Positions 12,431 through 26,090 are shown, counted from the stretch's first letter. The stretch is DNA of 64,000 bases from Saccharina japonica (GCA_008828725.1 MEHQ01000638.1:79579-143578); one strand, 5' to 3'. Notes: generated by a model not told the origin, from the letters alone. Translations and numbers: made by a program.

Positions 12431-14722
12431 TTTCGACTGTAATTTCATAAAGCTACTCGTCTTGGATGCTCTTTCCTGTGTATTTTTTCCGTGGCAGCTC
12501 ACTCCGTGTTATATAAAGTCTGCTGACTAAAGGTTTGTGAGCATCTAACTCTGCCTGATTTTTGTCTTGACAAAATCTGTTTTGATCCGTCAGCTGGACA
12601 CGACACCGAGTGTTGGCGATCGCTAGCGTCTACAGGGGTGGTTGGGAAGACTGAACTTGCTGGTTTCGCGTCTCGGCTGTTAGGGGACGTAGGGTCAAGG
12701 CTGGAGAGGATACGTGGGTCCAAGACTGTTGTTCAGCTCGGTACAGATCGCGTGTCCGAAAATATAAGTTTGTGTTACAAAAAAACTGTCAAAGGGTGTT
12801 TACAGTATGAGATACTTCATTAGAGCTATTCGGAAAAAAACAACAACCACGGTTCGAAGCTCGGGCAAACACGACATCCAGCGAGCGAACGAGCGCACCG
12901 CGCGTCTCACGACCTGCCGATGACCTAACGACCAGAAACAGAGGTTGGAGGAAGCGGGACGTGGAAGATTTGATAGTGACACGGTCAAAACAAAATGCTT
13001 CGTTGACGTAGGCGGTTTTTCGAGATCACCACCTGTACAACAAAAACCATATACGAGCTAGCTATAATATTATATGAGTACTCGTACGACACACGTGCCC
13101 CATGTGCGGCAGTACCGTTAGATGGGAGTTCCAATACAAACCTGATCACTGTGACGTATTTTAGGGGGGTCACTGGAGTACTACAGCAGTATTAGCAACT
13201 TAAATGACTGAGTACTTTCGAGTACATGTACCAAACAGACGACTAGGATTAGGCTTACCATTGCAGCTTCTTCCTCTATCACATACTCATTTTACTTGGG
13301 TGCCCCGTCTCGGTGTTGTTCGATGGCATCCTAATATACGAGTGGGCGGCGTCTGCCTCCTGCTCGTTTCAGCAGCTAGCTGCTTGATGCATTGCGCGGC
13401 TTGCTTTTCAACATTTATGCGGGTCGGTATAGTTTCAAGAAACTTATCTACTCCTGCTGCTGCATGCTTCTGGGCTGATGCTGCTGCTGCTGTACATCAG
13501 CTGGATATGAGATCTAGCGATTCAGTGGTAATCGAGCCAAAGCTGGTTGTCGAGGCCACTTTTTTCCTGCTCATAACCGTACGTATGTGGTCGATGTCGC
13601 ATTTAATTGTGGCGCTGCCGTCCTTTCCCTGGCTGGTTTTGTTATTTTTCCTTCAGGCGGGTTATTAATAGTACCAGAAGCCGCGATATTTTCACAAGTA
13701 GCTCCAATCGCGCATGTTGACCGTGCTGCAGTTAGAGAGTTAATATCGCAGACATGTTCGCCGAGTGTTTAATTATACGCCGTTGCAGCTACCCTGACTA
13801 CTTCGGCGCCGTTCACATGTCATTCTACGCTTTGTTTTTTAATGGTGTTTTAGTATCATGTTTACGTTTCCCGCTGGGTGAGGACCGACTTTATTCTTAA
13901 TAGCATACTAAACATACCGGTACCTATTTGGTTGTTCGAGCCTGGACACTAGCAATGCAGATGATAATCATTCGCTTGTCACACAAAAACTATTTTCATT
14001 ACATCGCAGCAAATACCAGCCTGCGTTTCTTGTTGCTCGTTTTCTAACCAGGCGTCCAGCCGTAGAATTTTGATTTTGCACCGTACGCGTGCTCATATCA
14101 TGCACGTACATATTGTATGCATGTGCGTTGTGACGTACGCGTCGCAAGCCGTAACGCGCTCATTCCATCCACCACAGGCAAGGGAAACGAAGAACGGGCA
14201 TTTAGATCGAGGCTGGGGTTAGCCTAGGCTATTCAATAAAAAAATATATACATGCCTATGAATAGCGCGTGTGCCATATCGAGGTTGGTGGGCATTTATC
14301 TGCGGTTAAACTGTACTAATAAAACAAATCCCGTCGATACGAATGTTTAGTTTCAGCAGGCGCACACGTTCTCAGGTTTATATTCTACCAGTTCTTGTCG
14401 ACGGCCGTTGTGTCCGTAACATGCTTTTACAAGGGTTGTGACCGAGGGGGCAAGCGGATCTGAATTCCAGATACCCTACTACCCCCCCCCCCCCCTATAG
14501 TGGAGGGGAAAAAAAAACACATGTTTTTTCCCGTGTGTTTTTTGTTTGTCTCACACGCCTGCAGACGCTGCTCTATGTACGTGTATCCAGCGTCTACTAC
14601 TGCTTGGCTTCGAGGGTACAATGTGTACACAATGGTTAATGCAAACATACTCTCGGGAGGGTCGGAGATGGGGAACCGCCACAACACTCGCCACACCAGC
14701 CACTCGTAACAAGATCGAAAAA
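12431..14722. other. gene-free stretch
   Basis: No gene or element is recognised. A poly-C run lies at about 14482-14495. A hydrophobic frame at 13204-13668 has no family resemblance. Confidence 0.45.
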
Positions 14723-15640
14723 CAGAAACGCTGGATGGTGTTGCATTGTCTAGAAGGCCTTGACTACCCTTGGGAATGAAGAGACAATTCACCGACGTCC
14801 TCTTCTATTGGTTTATATATTTAAGTGTGCATTTGGTTTATATATAGGAGATAGTATAGGGACTGCGGTTTATGGATGGTCTGATTTCGTTTATAACCCT
14901 AACTAAGCAGAAACGCTTGGTGGTGCTGTCTTGTCTAGAAGACCTTGCCTACCCTTCGGAAGGCGGGGACGATTCACCAACATCCCCTGCTATTGGTTTA
15001 TGTAGTTTGTGTGGAGTTGGTTTATATACGAAATACCAATATTAATAGTATGGTACTACCGTTTATGGATGATGTGTTATGTAACCCTAAGCAGAAACGC
15101 TGGATGGTGTTGTATTGTCTACAAGGCCTCGCGTACCCTTGAGAATGCGGGGAAGATTCACCAACATCCCCTGCTGTTGGTTTATGTAGGTTTGAGTATG
15201 GATTTGGTTTATATAGGAAATACTAATAGTATGGTACTACGGTTTGTGGATGGTGTGATTTCGTTTATAACCCTAATCAGAAACGCTGGGTGGTGTTTTA
15301 TTGTCTAGAAGGCCTTGCCTACCCTTAGGATTGCGGGGACGATTGACCAAAACCTCCTGCTATTGGTTTTATATAGTTTAGTATGGAGTTGATTTATATT
15401 GGAAATAGTACGGTACTGCGGTTGATGGATGGTGTGATTTCGTTTACATCCCTAAGCAGAAACGCTGCGTGGTGTTGTATTGGCTAGAAAGCCTTGCCTA
15501 CCCTTGGGAATGCGGGGACGATTCACCAACATCCCCTGCTGTTGCTTCATATTTGTTTTTGTATGGAGTTGGTCTACATAGGAAAGAGTATGGTACTGCG
15601 GTTTATGGATCGTCTGATTTCGTTTGTAAAGGATTGAGTA
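14723..15640 (+). repeat. tandem satellite, five units of ~184 bp
   Basis: Units begin with CAGAAACGCTGGATGGTG-like sequence at 14723, 14908, 15092, 15278 and 15457 (spacings 185, 184, 186, 179). Each contains TTGTCTAGAAGGCCTTGCC, GGGGACGATTCACCAACATC, TATTGGTTTATAT and GATGGTGTGATTTCGTTTA. A single telomere-like CCCTAA precedes most unit starts. Units differ by scattered substitutions and small indels, so the array is not freshly amplified. No coding function is seen. Confidence 0.92.
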
Positions 15641-18600
15641 TGGTATGTACCCCCCTATACGCCGGAGGGTAACTAAATCAAATTTTTGACAACCCCCCCC
15701 TAGATTTGGTTTCCTCCAAATAAAATTCGAAGTGTGGTGCCGGATTTTGGTTTTTGGAGACGCCTGTGGTTACAGCGATAATTGCAAAAATCGCAACCAG
15801 CGTGAGCCGTACCGTTCGGGAGACGGCATACCGTTGACACGTCGCACCGTAACCCTGCGGGCGTTTTACTTGTTTGCTCGCGTTCATATAACTTTAGGTA
15901 ACGGCCTCATCTACGTCGGCGGTACAGGTGAGGAGGTTTGGACATACATCCCTGCCACACTGATGCTAATACGTCGGTGACCCCACTACCCACCCATCGT
16001 TGCCAAAACCAGTGTAACTCGAGCTCGTGTAGTTGGCGGGTTTAACGTGGGGTGCAAGCTCTTTATCTGGCGAACCTCGCTACGCGCACGCAAACCCCGG
16101 ACGTAGTAACGCTTTGCCAGTCCGCTTATATATTAATCAGGTTGCCTGCCAGGCGTCGGTACAATGTAGTGGGTGTTACGACTCGTCTCAGTTCGGTCGC
16201 AAGATGTGTTCTCAACGAATCATGTATTCAATCGACACCGGTGGAGTGTATAGTAGGTATACAGTGAGGCTGTAGACGCCAGGCGAAGTTCTACCAGGGC
16301 AATACTTCTTGCGACCACGTGCAGGTATCGAGTTCATGCACTTCGAACCCAAACGATGAGATGGACACAAATCTCAAACAGCAACATGTACTGGAGATTA
16401 TGATGATGTTGGTACATACCGGGTCAGACTAAGTGACAAACTCCTCTACCCATGTGCTACATCACGATACATATATTAACAAGTGTACCAGGTTAATTTG
16501 AACCCACACCATATTCGTAAAGTGGCAAACAACTAATGACGAGACCAAGGATAAGACAACAGCTGAAAACATTTCAAAAACGAATAAATAGAGAGCTCCC
16601 GTGGTGAGGTTGCCAACAACCGCGTGCTTGTCACTGAGGAAGTTCGTCGTACAGGTGCAGATGCAAATTTACCGCAGTTCACAGGCGGAGCAAGTGCGGC
16701 AGGTGAGGCGGTTTGGCGTAGGAAACTTTGCGGTGGAGACAGATTTAGTCGGCGCGGACTCCCTCTACAGGCCAGGTATTCGATGTAAAATGAGTCCTCG
16801 TTTGCGAACGATTGCAGTCCCAAAACTTTTTCAGAGTGTCGAGATGATACCATGAGAACTCCAAACGACAGTATCGAGCTTCATCCAATACAGCCAAATG
16901 TCTCCCGTTTTGCTGTGGTGGCGAGCTAGCGCCGATATGTCGTGATGATTCCAACAAATGGCTACAGTAGGGTTAACCTCACTATAGTGTTGCCCTGCTG
17001 TTTACTCGAAGGACCTTTCGAGCTACGCAACGCACATAGATCAGGGCGGGGTACCGTGTTCCCGGTTAGCGGCGGTCATGTTATGGTTGCTGATATGTCA
17101 AACAACAATAGAAGCTTTCGTCCTCACCAAACATGAGGTGAAGGCGACAGCACATGAGTTATACCCATACCTTAGGCATGTGCAATCGAAATGACCCGCA
17201 CATTGGCACGTGCATGTGTGATGCTCTGGCGTGCGCAGCATGAGTGTCAATGCTTCCTCGCGGCATTCTTGCTCCGACCGCAGGTGTTGGAAGGATAGAG
17301 TCGACACGGAGAATAGTTGTAGGGCGGAAGGGAGCCGAAAGATTAACGTTGTCCCAACCGTCTCAAGGGACACCATGACTGGGACCTACACATGAATTTC
17401 GTCACTGAGTAATATCGTTTCCACTGTCGATGTTACTAAGGTCGCTCAAGTGAGGGTTCCTAGTCGGCGAAGACGAGCGACGGCCATTGAAAAGACGATC
17501 GGTTTTGTCCTGTATTGAATGAGTAACTATGGAAGAGTCGGTGGTGGCAAAGGTTCCCGTTCCGTACGCGCCGGGGCGGGCAGGGCGTGGGACGCGATGA
17601 AAGGAACTGCTTGTGGATATTGCACTTACAGACGAATTTTTCGCAGCGCGAACGAAAGGAAACAACGACACCAGTCCATAATTTGCTCCCAATCGGATAT
17701 AGATATGATGATGTTCGGTAAGCTAGATCGACTGCTCAGCAGGAACGATGGGTTGTTCCACGGGATGGGAGTGGAGGGCCATGCATGCTGAATACGTAGC
17801 CAAAATCGTTTTGCGACTGAAGGATAGCTAACTTTGGGCGTGTTCTATAGTTATGTTGACTTCTCCAACAAGGAATCGACAAACATGAACAGTTAAACGG
17901 ATATAAGCCTCAAGTACATGGAAAAGGGCGTACATAAACCCGTGGGTGTTCATCAAACAGACTTCACTCGTTGGGTATTAAGTAGGTCAGTCGAAGTCTG
18001 AAGGCAGTGTACGCCATCGTATTGGCGTCAGCCAACTGTGAGCGTTTAGCGTGAAGACAAGATGAATGCAACTGTGTGATAACCAAAATGGACCGGCGGA
18101 CAGACAAAAACGACATGAGCTCCAGATCGTTGAATCAACATTGGCACTGGGACATTGATAGTCAGTGATATATGTAGTTTTATAGGGGATTCGACAAGCT
18201 AACAGAGCGATGTCATTTTACCGTGTCATAGTCGCCGATTCTTGGGTATCACAACAGTAGGGGAAGCTAACAGAAATAAGGAATAGCTCAGTGACTTTAC
18301 ATGCAACGTTTTAACCCACTGCCCAACGGAACTGTGGCAACCAAACCAAAACGATCGAGATCCCTATCCCTGTCGCGACAATGAAGGCGTCGACAGGAAA
18401 AAATATACAAAACCATGCGACTGGCCCTCCTTGCCCACTGTATGACAGTAACGCTCCGCACATACAGGGTCCGCAAACTTACAGCGCGACAAAAGAGGGC
18501 CCCCACATATAACAACCACAACCAGAAAACATATACACCACGGCCGGTAGAAGGGCATCAACCAGATACGTGGGGTATCATCCGAAAACAATGGGCATTG

Positions 18601-18835
18601 AATTGAATGTCTGTTGGAGACATCTTCACTTGGCCTTACCTTCATAACACGACCCATGCAACACGAAAACAAACAACTTCAGGTAAAAAGGAGAAGGCAC
18701 CCTCCAGCCGCTGCGATCATGTTAACTTCCTTGCGCACACTCGTCACACGTACCGCTCGAGCAGATCTTGTTTTGAATATATTCTGAACTCAAACATAAG
18801 CAGGGCCCCTTCGTGCCTCTGCACACTCAGTCTCC
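15641..18835. other. gene-free stretch, 3' flank of the ankyrin gene
   Basis: No recognisable gene. The last few hundred bases before 18836 would hold the 3' UTR and polyadenylation site of the ankyrin gene, but no clear AATAAA was identified. Confidence 0.4.
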
Positions 18836-20468
18836 TTACCGGGGACAGCCGTGAGAGCTTGCCCATTCCATCACGTTATAATGGCCGTGGGACTCTGCCT
18901 GATCATAGGTGCTTTCGTCCCATGGGCACCCTTCGGCACGAGCCCATTGCAATATCTCCAGGTGCCCAGCCGAGGCAGCACTGGTGCATGTGCCTTCGTC
19001 CCACGGACAGCCATTGGACCGCGCCCACTTCAGCACCTCGAAGTGACCTGTCAGCGAGGCCAGACTACAAGTATATCGATCCCATGGGCAGCCTTGAGCA
19101 CGCGCCCACTGCAGTACGTCCAAGTTGCCCCCTTCAGCTGCATGGCCGCATGTATTTTCGTCCCAGGGGCAGCGCTGTGATCGCATCCACTGCAGCATTT
19201 CTAGGTGACCTGCCCGAGCTACCAAGGCGCACGTCATCTCGTCCCAGGGGCAACCTTGAGCCCGCGCCCAATTCAGCATGTCAAGATGGCGTCCGGCTGC
19301 TGCATAGGTGCACGTGCTTTCGTCCCAAGGACAGCCGTTGCTTCGGGCCCATTTCAAGACCTCGAAATGTCCCTCCCTGGCTGCATAGCTACACACTTCA
19401 CTGCTCCAGTCATAGCCCTTTCGTCGCGCCCATTGAAGGACACCTAGTTGGCCCCCTCCTGCGGCATCTTTGCACAAGTTTTCCGTGAACCAGACTCGGC
19501 CGCTGTCATGCATAGATTGAAGAATGCCAAGGTGCCCCCCAGATGCTGCCACAGAAGTAGCGTTCTGTGACCAGTCGCAGCCGTTCGCGAGCATCCACTC
19601 CAGTATGCCTACGTGGTTGTTTCGAATGGCTCGTACAGGCACATACCCAAACCAGGGACATCCTTCAGCCCTTGCCCACCGAAGAACATCCAGATGCCCT
19701 CCCTCGGCAGCGAAGCAAGTGGTGTGCGTAGTCCAAGATGCACCATTAGCCCTTGCCCACTGAAGAACCCCCAGGTGCCCATTCTTCGCGGCACTCGAGC
19801 ACGTTGTATAGTCCCAGGGGCAACCGTGAGATCGGGCCCACTGAAGAATGTGGAGGTGTCCGCATTCAGCAGCCGAAGAGCACGTTGCGCTGTTCCAAGG
19901 GCAGGTGTTAATACGCGCCCACTTCAAGACATCGAGATTCCCTGACCTGGCCGCTTGCCTGCAGGTAGAGACACGCCAGGGATGGCCGTTAGCGCGTGCC
20001 CATTTCAAAAGGACTAGATTGCCCCCTGCCGCAGCCGCATCGCAAAGCACAACGTGCCATCCGCAATCCTCGCCGAGCGCCCACTGAATCATTTCCAGTT
20101 TCCCACGGGCGGCTGCCTTGAAACAAGCTTTAGTTGTCAATAGGCATCCTTTGGAGTGGGCGTACCGCAGAACCTCAACGCTGCTGTGTTCAGCAATGTG
20201 TTCGGATACCGTGGGCTTCTTTCTCAGGCCGGCATCGAAGCACCACTCCAGCTGAGATACGGAAGTGTCCGCCGTTATGGCTTCCGTGAGTTTTGGGAGG
20301 CGCCCCCAGGCCTTTCTCCAATCTTTCGAAACACCAGCGAAAAAAGCATGCTGGTTGCACAGAAGTTCCGCCAGGCAGGTCATGACGTCTTTGTTGGTGA
20401 CAAGAAAAAAATCCATTCCAGCAGTTTCCATCTGGGTAGCTTCGAGACCCGGCATAGTGCTCGAATTC
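18836..20468 (-). CDS. ankyrin-repeat protein, main exon (exon 2)
   Basis: This exon encodes about 544 residues. The N-terminal part has an F-box-like segment (LAELLCNQHAFFAGV then SKDWRKAWG), followed by one degenerate and about sixteen clear 27-residue ankyrin-type repeats with the pattern CPWDExTCxxAAxxGHLEVLQWARAxG, ending at CPR-stop (TAA, 18836-18838). Such arrays are protein-binding scaffolds, and F-box-like plus ankyrin layouts occur in ubiquitin-ligase adaptors; the adaptor role is inference. The frame is open to 20536 with an ATG there, but an acceptor TTTCAG|G at 20471-20468 in phase 2 fits exon 1 at 22044-22099 exactly. The alternative is a single exon starting at 20536 or at the ATG of MPGLEATQ. 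Repeats 10-11 and 14-15 are nearly alike, pointing to internal duplication. Confidence 0.9.
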
Positions 20469-22043
20469 CTGAAATGTGGATATTCACAAGCGTTAAGGAC
20501 AATATATGTATGCAAGAAACTCAGCGGGTTAGGCAAGTCGGGATGGATGACTGTGCTGTTTCAGACCGCACTTTTTGTAATCTGTATAGCGAGTGCGGTT
20601 GGTTACGCTAGCACTGTTGTTTACTGCGGTCTGTCACTAGGGGAGAGGACGATATTAGACGATATCCAACGTACGGCAGTACTGCCGTATCGCTCTACAC
20701 GTGTTGGTATATATCTCAAATGACGCTGTTAAACAATTGAGGCAGTCTGTTAGAACAAAGGATGCGCGCGTTGGCCGGTTGAGTTCGCTGGCTCTGATGT
20801 GTCCATGGGTCACCCCGGACGAGCGTCAATATCGCCTAGGCAAGAACACGGAGAGTACGCCCAGGGTGTTTTGGTATGTGTAGTGCATCATTTTGGCTCT
20901 GTCAAGCGAAGACGCGGTCAAACAATTATAAAGTTCAAATTAGTACAACCGACATGAGATTCCGGCAAGAATTGATCGACACCTGCTAATGGCTCATCCG
21001 TCGCATCATCGCTCCGACATATTTGGGATCATTTGGGTTTTGAAGCCGCGAAAGTCTCGATTTGCGCATACCGGCCGTAGCTTGCGCGGAGTAGTATATC
21101 ATTTATTTCTTGTCGCCATTGCTCGGAGTTATATTATTGTGATATGTACCATTTTAACAACAGCTAAACCTTCAACATAACATGATGCACGTGGACACGA
21201 GAACAAAAATAGATAAACAAATCATTATGGCAAAAAATGAGCAGTTCGGTCGGCCTAACAGTACATGTTATCGCATCGTTTCAAGAATTAATTTTGGCTT
21301 ACTTTGAAAACCTTGTACAAAAAAGACCTTTGCTTTCCAGGCTTGCCCTATCACCCGACAAAAGCAGCCTCGTATTTAGAGAGCTATGCAACGTTGATAC
21401 TACCAACAGTACAAGTACCCATCATCTGCGTTTGCTAGCGAAACAAACATAATCCACCAATAACCTCGCTCATTTTGCCTTGTCCGCGAGTACATACGTA
21501 TATCACTGGACTGGAAGGAACACAGTTACAGCTAGGCTACCATCCGTTGCATAAATTTACAAGCCCGTGCAAGCATCGGACCCGCAACAAACGATGAGTG
21601 TAATGCATTGTCACCCACATTTCGCGTGGAGTCTTAAAGCGTTTCTATTGGGACGCGTGCTGCGATAGAGGTAGCACGTTTCGGCCGAAACGTTTTCGGA
21701 ATCACAGGGCTCCTTAACCCAGAATCATCGGAATCTCGTTATTGTTTTGCACAATGTTTCATTGGACACTTAGGTCGCGGGATTGGTCAGCAGTCAGCAC
21801 CTTTATGTTTCTCTAAAATCAGTTTTTGGGCGAAGTATAGAGGCCAAGTGACAACCCTCAGAAAGTTCATAGCGCACCTCTACTGTAGGATGCGTCTTGG
21901 GAGCCCTGCAACATGTGGGGATGTTATACATTAAAACAATATACATATATATGAAATATACAAGGTCAATATCGGACACATACTACGCCATCCCAGGTGC
22001 AATCTGTCTCAGTAGAAAAAACTAGCTCAGGCAAGTTGCCTAC
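20469..22043 (-). other. proposed intron of the ankyrin gene (1575 bp)
   Basis: It starts with GTAGGC after CAG and ends with CCACATTTCAG. A branch-site-like CTTAAC lies about 30 bases before the acceptor. Donor and acceptor phases agree: exon 1 ends with AG and exon 2 begins with G, giving an Arg codon. No other gene was recognised inside. Confidence 0.6.
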
Positions 22044-22099
22044 CTGCCATTTGTTTCGAAGGATACTGTTTTCACGATCTTGCTTTGCCGACTAGCCAT
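22044..22099 (-). CDS. ankyrin-repeat protein, proposed first exon
   Basis: The exon has ATG plus 17 codons plus two bases (MASRQSKIVK... ending NG-R across the junction) and a CAG|GTAGGC donor. Joined to 20468 the frame stays open and gives a protein of about 562 residues. The main support is a second copy of this exon at 858-913 with the same length, phase, donor position and upstream leader GAGCCTTCGCA. The peptide has no recognised domain; it is basic and Ser-rich and could be a simple N-terminal extension. Confidence 0.6.
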
Positions 22100-25000
22100 G
22101 GTCTGCGAAGGCTCTTTGTTGCTTGAACTCAGCGATTCACACTGTAACAGAAACAGTCCAACAGCAACAGCATGAAAGGCAAAAACAGCGGCACAAACAG
22201 ACAGCAGTCTCAATAGGGGGTGGAAGGCAATGGGACGGACAGGAAAACTAGTCCACCAAACAATGCCCCGTGTCAGACAGAAACATAGTATACGCTTGGC
22301 ATGAAGAGGATAAGAGAGTAGCCCGCATTGAACGTAGACCAGCACCCAAAATGGCATTGTGCGAACTATCAATCAGTATTGAGGCGGTGCCGTCAAGAAT
22401 GCGCCGGTGACGCGACAGAATGAGTGAATTGAACTGAACCGAGATGGCTATAGCGACTACAACAACGGCAAGTGCGGCCTTGCTACTTGTGCATTGCATT
22501 ACTTGCGCTCGTTCCCACGTTGGCATGTTTACGCTTTATACAAGAACGACACAAGCACGTACGAACAGGCAAGTATGCAGGTCTTACAACTCCAACAACC
22601 TTTCCAACTTGAAGACGGATGTTCTCGTCTGAAAATTGGGACAGACGTAGAAGCAACTGAGGCTTTGATGAAATCTATGTATAGCAGTCAAACTACAGCA
22701 CTGCACCAAGGTGGCCAGTTGGACCTTGGAATACTAATTTAAGGTTCATGGACACTAGACTCCGTTAAGCGTCGGCTAATGCAAGCCGTAAGAGCAGATT
22801 CAAGGGGGGGTCTTCACTTAAATGCCATCACCGTTTTTCTGTTTGCGATCAAATCTACCTTCGGTTACAAAGTAGGTGAGACTCATTAAGCCAGAGTCCA
22901 CGGCCAATTGTAAATAAACTCGAACGTTTACTGATTACAGTGGGTTCGGCCCGATAGAAAAACGTGATACTCGGCCGAGGAAGACAGTCTTGGGGGTATC
23001 CACCCTAGGGCACCATGGCGTCAATCAAAAGCCCGAACGTGATCGGCGACCGTAAGGCAATCGTCTTGGAACCATATATGAGTTTCGGTAGTCTGCGAAG
23101 AAATATGTGGCGAAATCCTCGAATCGAATGCAACGAGATCTCTCAGGGCTGCCTGTAGATATGAGAACACACCGTATTTAGCAGAATTGGCTCCGTTCGT
23201 CGACAAGTCAACTCAGACAAAAGTATCCCATCGCGACGTCGATGTGCGTGATTGGGCTTGTGTCCCAGTAGGTGTGATCGCTTTAGTGAGTTGTGTCAGA
23301 TTGTCAAAATATACATGAAGACGTCGAGAATGCCAAATTGACTTTATCCAACGGCAGCTACCACAGTATGGGAGATCCTCGCCACATGGCCCGCTTTCAG
23401 ATATGTGGTGGGTTGCAAGCACGTAGTGTGCAAAATAGAACCACGCTGTGCTTCTAGAACCTGGTGTAAGATTTCAAAAGCTCTCTTGAATTTGTGTCTA
23501 GGGAGCAGTAACTTCTATTCGTTGCCCACGTTGATAATAAACATTTGGGCCAGCACCATCTCAGGTGTGAAACGATGAAGAAAGCAATCTTCGGGAAAAT
23601 GCTGGTTTATGTCTCGATTAAAGATATGGGACGACTTGGTCTAGAGCCAAGTAACAAGCACACCAGGAATTCAATCATTACTCGAACCCGATGTACGTTG
23701 GAAATGGCCCACAACGCTTTCATGACCACACCTTCCACGTACAATGATTGCTTGTACATAAGATGTACTAGCCGTACTAGCACATGTCAGATGCCGGCCC
23801 CACGTATCGTACGTATACATACACATCTTGAAAGTTCCCTACCGATTCTCAGCGACGTTAGACCCTGGGTTCCGTTACGACGACCAATCAAAGTAAAACA
23901 ATCCTTTATCTTGTTGCGCTACGAATATTGTGTAAGTCCGTATATTTGAAGACACCCCCTGCTTATCATTCCTACAACAAACTGGTTCTCCGAATGGGGA
24001 AGCCATTTTAAGACCTCTGGCTTTAGCTGATGAGAGCCAATTGTTTCGTGCAAACTCGAGACGTTCGAATTAAACGTATCGCGACATGCATCGCCCTGGT
24101 AGCCTTGCTATACTGCGACAACAATCGTTTAATACCTCTGATGTTGAGTGAGGAACAGAGTCACCCCCCCAAGGGGCGTAAACATGGTCGTGAAGATAAT
24201 GGCCTCGTGCCCTTACCCCTACCGTAGCGCCAGTTGTTACCCAACTTCAAGAACACTATGTGTCATTCGTTAATCATTATTGCACTCTGTCCGCTCGACC
24301 GGCACTCATATTCTGCGTATCGTAGATCATTCGCGAACCCAATAGCCCATATGACTGATTACATGGAGTACCTGCTAATTGAACGGGGGTTGGCCTGCTG
24401 GCACCCCCTCTTGACCTACGTGGCCTGCGTGGGGGGTATTCGTATACTCGTGCCGGTACGAGAATGCGACATGAACTAATATCTACTCGTCTGGAAACGT
24501 TCTTATATGATGCATCGATTTGCACCCCTTGCTGATCTGCACACTAGGCGGTCGCATTCCTTGATCGACCGAACTCACAGCTGACCATGCTATACATTTG
24601 GTTTGGACACAGTCTGCCCGCGACCGCGATAGGCGCGCGGCCTGTTTGTCCGTGTGTGCCTCTCGTTGTTCCCCCTTTGTGTGTATACTCGCCGTTGCGA
24701 TAGCCACGGGCTCCGTGCTGTCTCTCTCCCGAACCTTCTCCATAATGAACAGCTTATATTTGGCAACGTGCTTCTGCTTTTGGTAGTGCTCTGTGTCGGT
24801 GATATCAGGGCCATGACAAATGTAGAATGCAGCATCTGCTACTCCACTGTGTGCAGGAGGGTTACCGTAAATATATAGAATATATATATATATATCATAC
24901 ATGCAAACCTCACAGGATTGATGGCTACTTTTAGGTGCGAAGGGTAGGGTGGGGATCGACAGCACCTTTTGAACCCAGTGCGTCGCCCATTGCACCCATT

Positions 25001-25352
25001 GCGTCGCTCAACTTTGCTTCACCCGATCGACTTGATCCCCATGACGGGGACCATAACATGTTGTTAGGTTTTGCACGTGTATCGAGCAGGGGACAAATGG
25101 CCTCCCTAATACAGACAAACACAAATAATAAAAATCCATATCGTAGGAGGAACACATCACAGCGTAGCTGTCAGGTCCACCTCCTCGTCAGGTAATAATA
25201 TCCACTGCTGTGGGGTTACGTACATCGCCTGTATCTGATAGTGGTAGTCATTGACCTGACCCACCCCACCCGATCTAAAAAAGCACGCGTGCACCTGAAG
25301 GACGCCCTCTGAGACTTAGTGTACTATTGATCGGAGTCGATTAGCTTGTCGT

Positions 25353-25428
25353 TCGTGACACTATAACTCGCAGCACCAACAACAGCGGCAGCTCGTGACA
25401 CTACATCTCGTAGCAGCAACAACAGCGG
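25353..25428 (+). repeat. 40-bp tandem duplication
   Basis: TCGTGACACTAYAWCTCG and CAACAACAGCGG recur with 40-bp spacing (starts 25353 and 25393), with a few mismatches. Confidence 0.8.
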
Positions 25429-26027
25429 GCACTAGTACTGTTTGTTTTTCCGAGCATTCAGGACCATGTGCAGCAAGAGTGAAAGGGGAGAAACCACTGA
25501 CACACTACAGTAGTATCCTGAAAACACAATACACAGCAGTAGAGGTCGACCATTTGTTACTAGTATATCTGTTTTACGCAATTTAACTTGCATGCCAAAA
25601 ACCTGGTCACAGGCGTAGTCCGCCGTGTAGATAAATCGGAGTGTTTGCGTTTTTTCCTTTTTTCTTGTACTTCTCTAAACATTGTCCCGAAGGGAGGATT
25701 GTAGGTAAGTTTTTAAAAAAACGGCAAACATTTACTTTAGACAAGTATGTCCTTGATCAAACGTTACTGAAATTTTTTGTCTCTCAGTTCAATCGGCCTA
25801 CACGCACCGAGCATTCTACCGACGCGCAGAACGCCCCAACCCTGCTGCTTTCTCTACACAACACAACAACCGGTGGGAGCACAGAGGCTCGAGAGGTGTA
25901 GCTAGAGTATGATAAGGACGAGCGGTGCTGGATTTTACTAACGGGGCGCCGGCGGACTGCTGGCGGCCCGCTACGGTACGCTCTCGCCGGCTTGGAGTCG
26001 TGGAAGATGCGCCGTTCAAAAAGAACT

Positions 26028-26090
26028 ACTCGTACTATTCATAGAACGAGTTACTCGTACGAGTACTCGTACATAGACGTACTCGTACAG
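26028..26090 (+). repeat. ACTCGTAC-type short tandem repeat
   Basis: Imperfect ACTCGTAC/GAGTACTCGTAC units recur about six times. A related short run lies near 42916-42935. Confidence 0.75.

Noticed and set aside
18607-19488. Long plus-strand frame over the ankyrin gene.
   Set aside because: It is the antisense shadow of the 81-bp repeats of the minus-strand ankyrin exon; no independent protein features.
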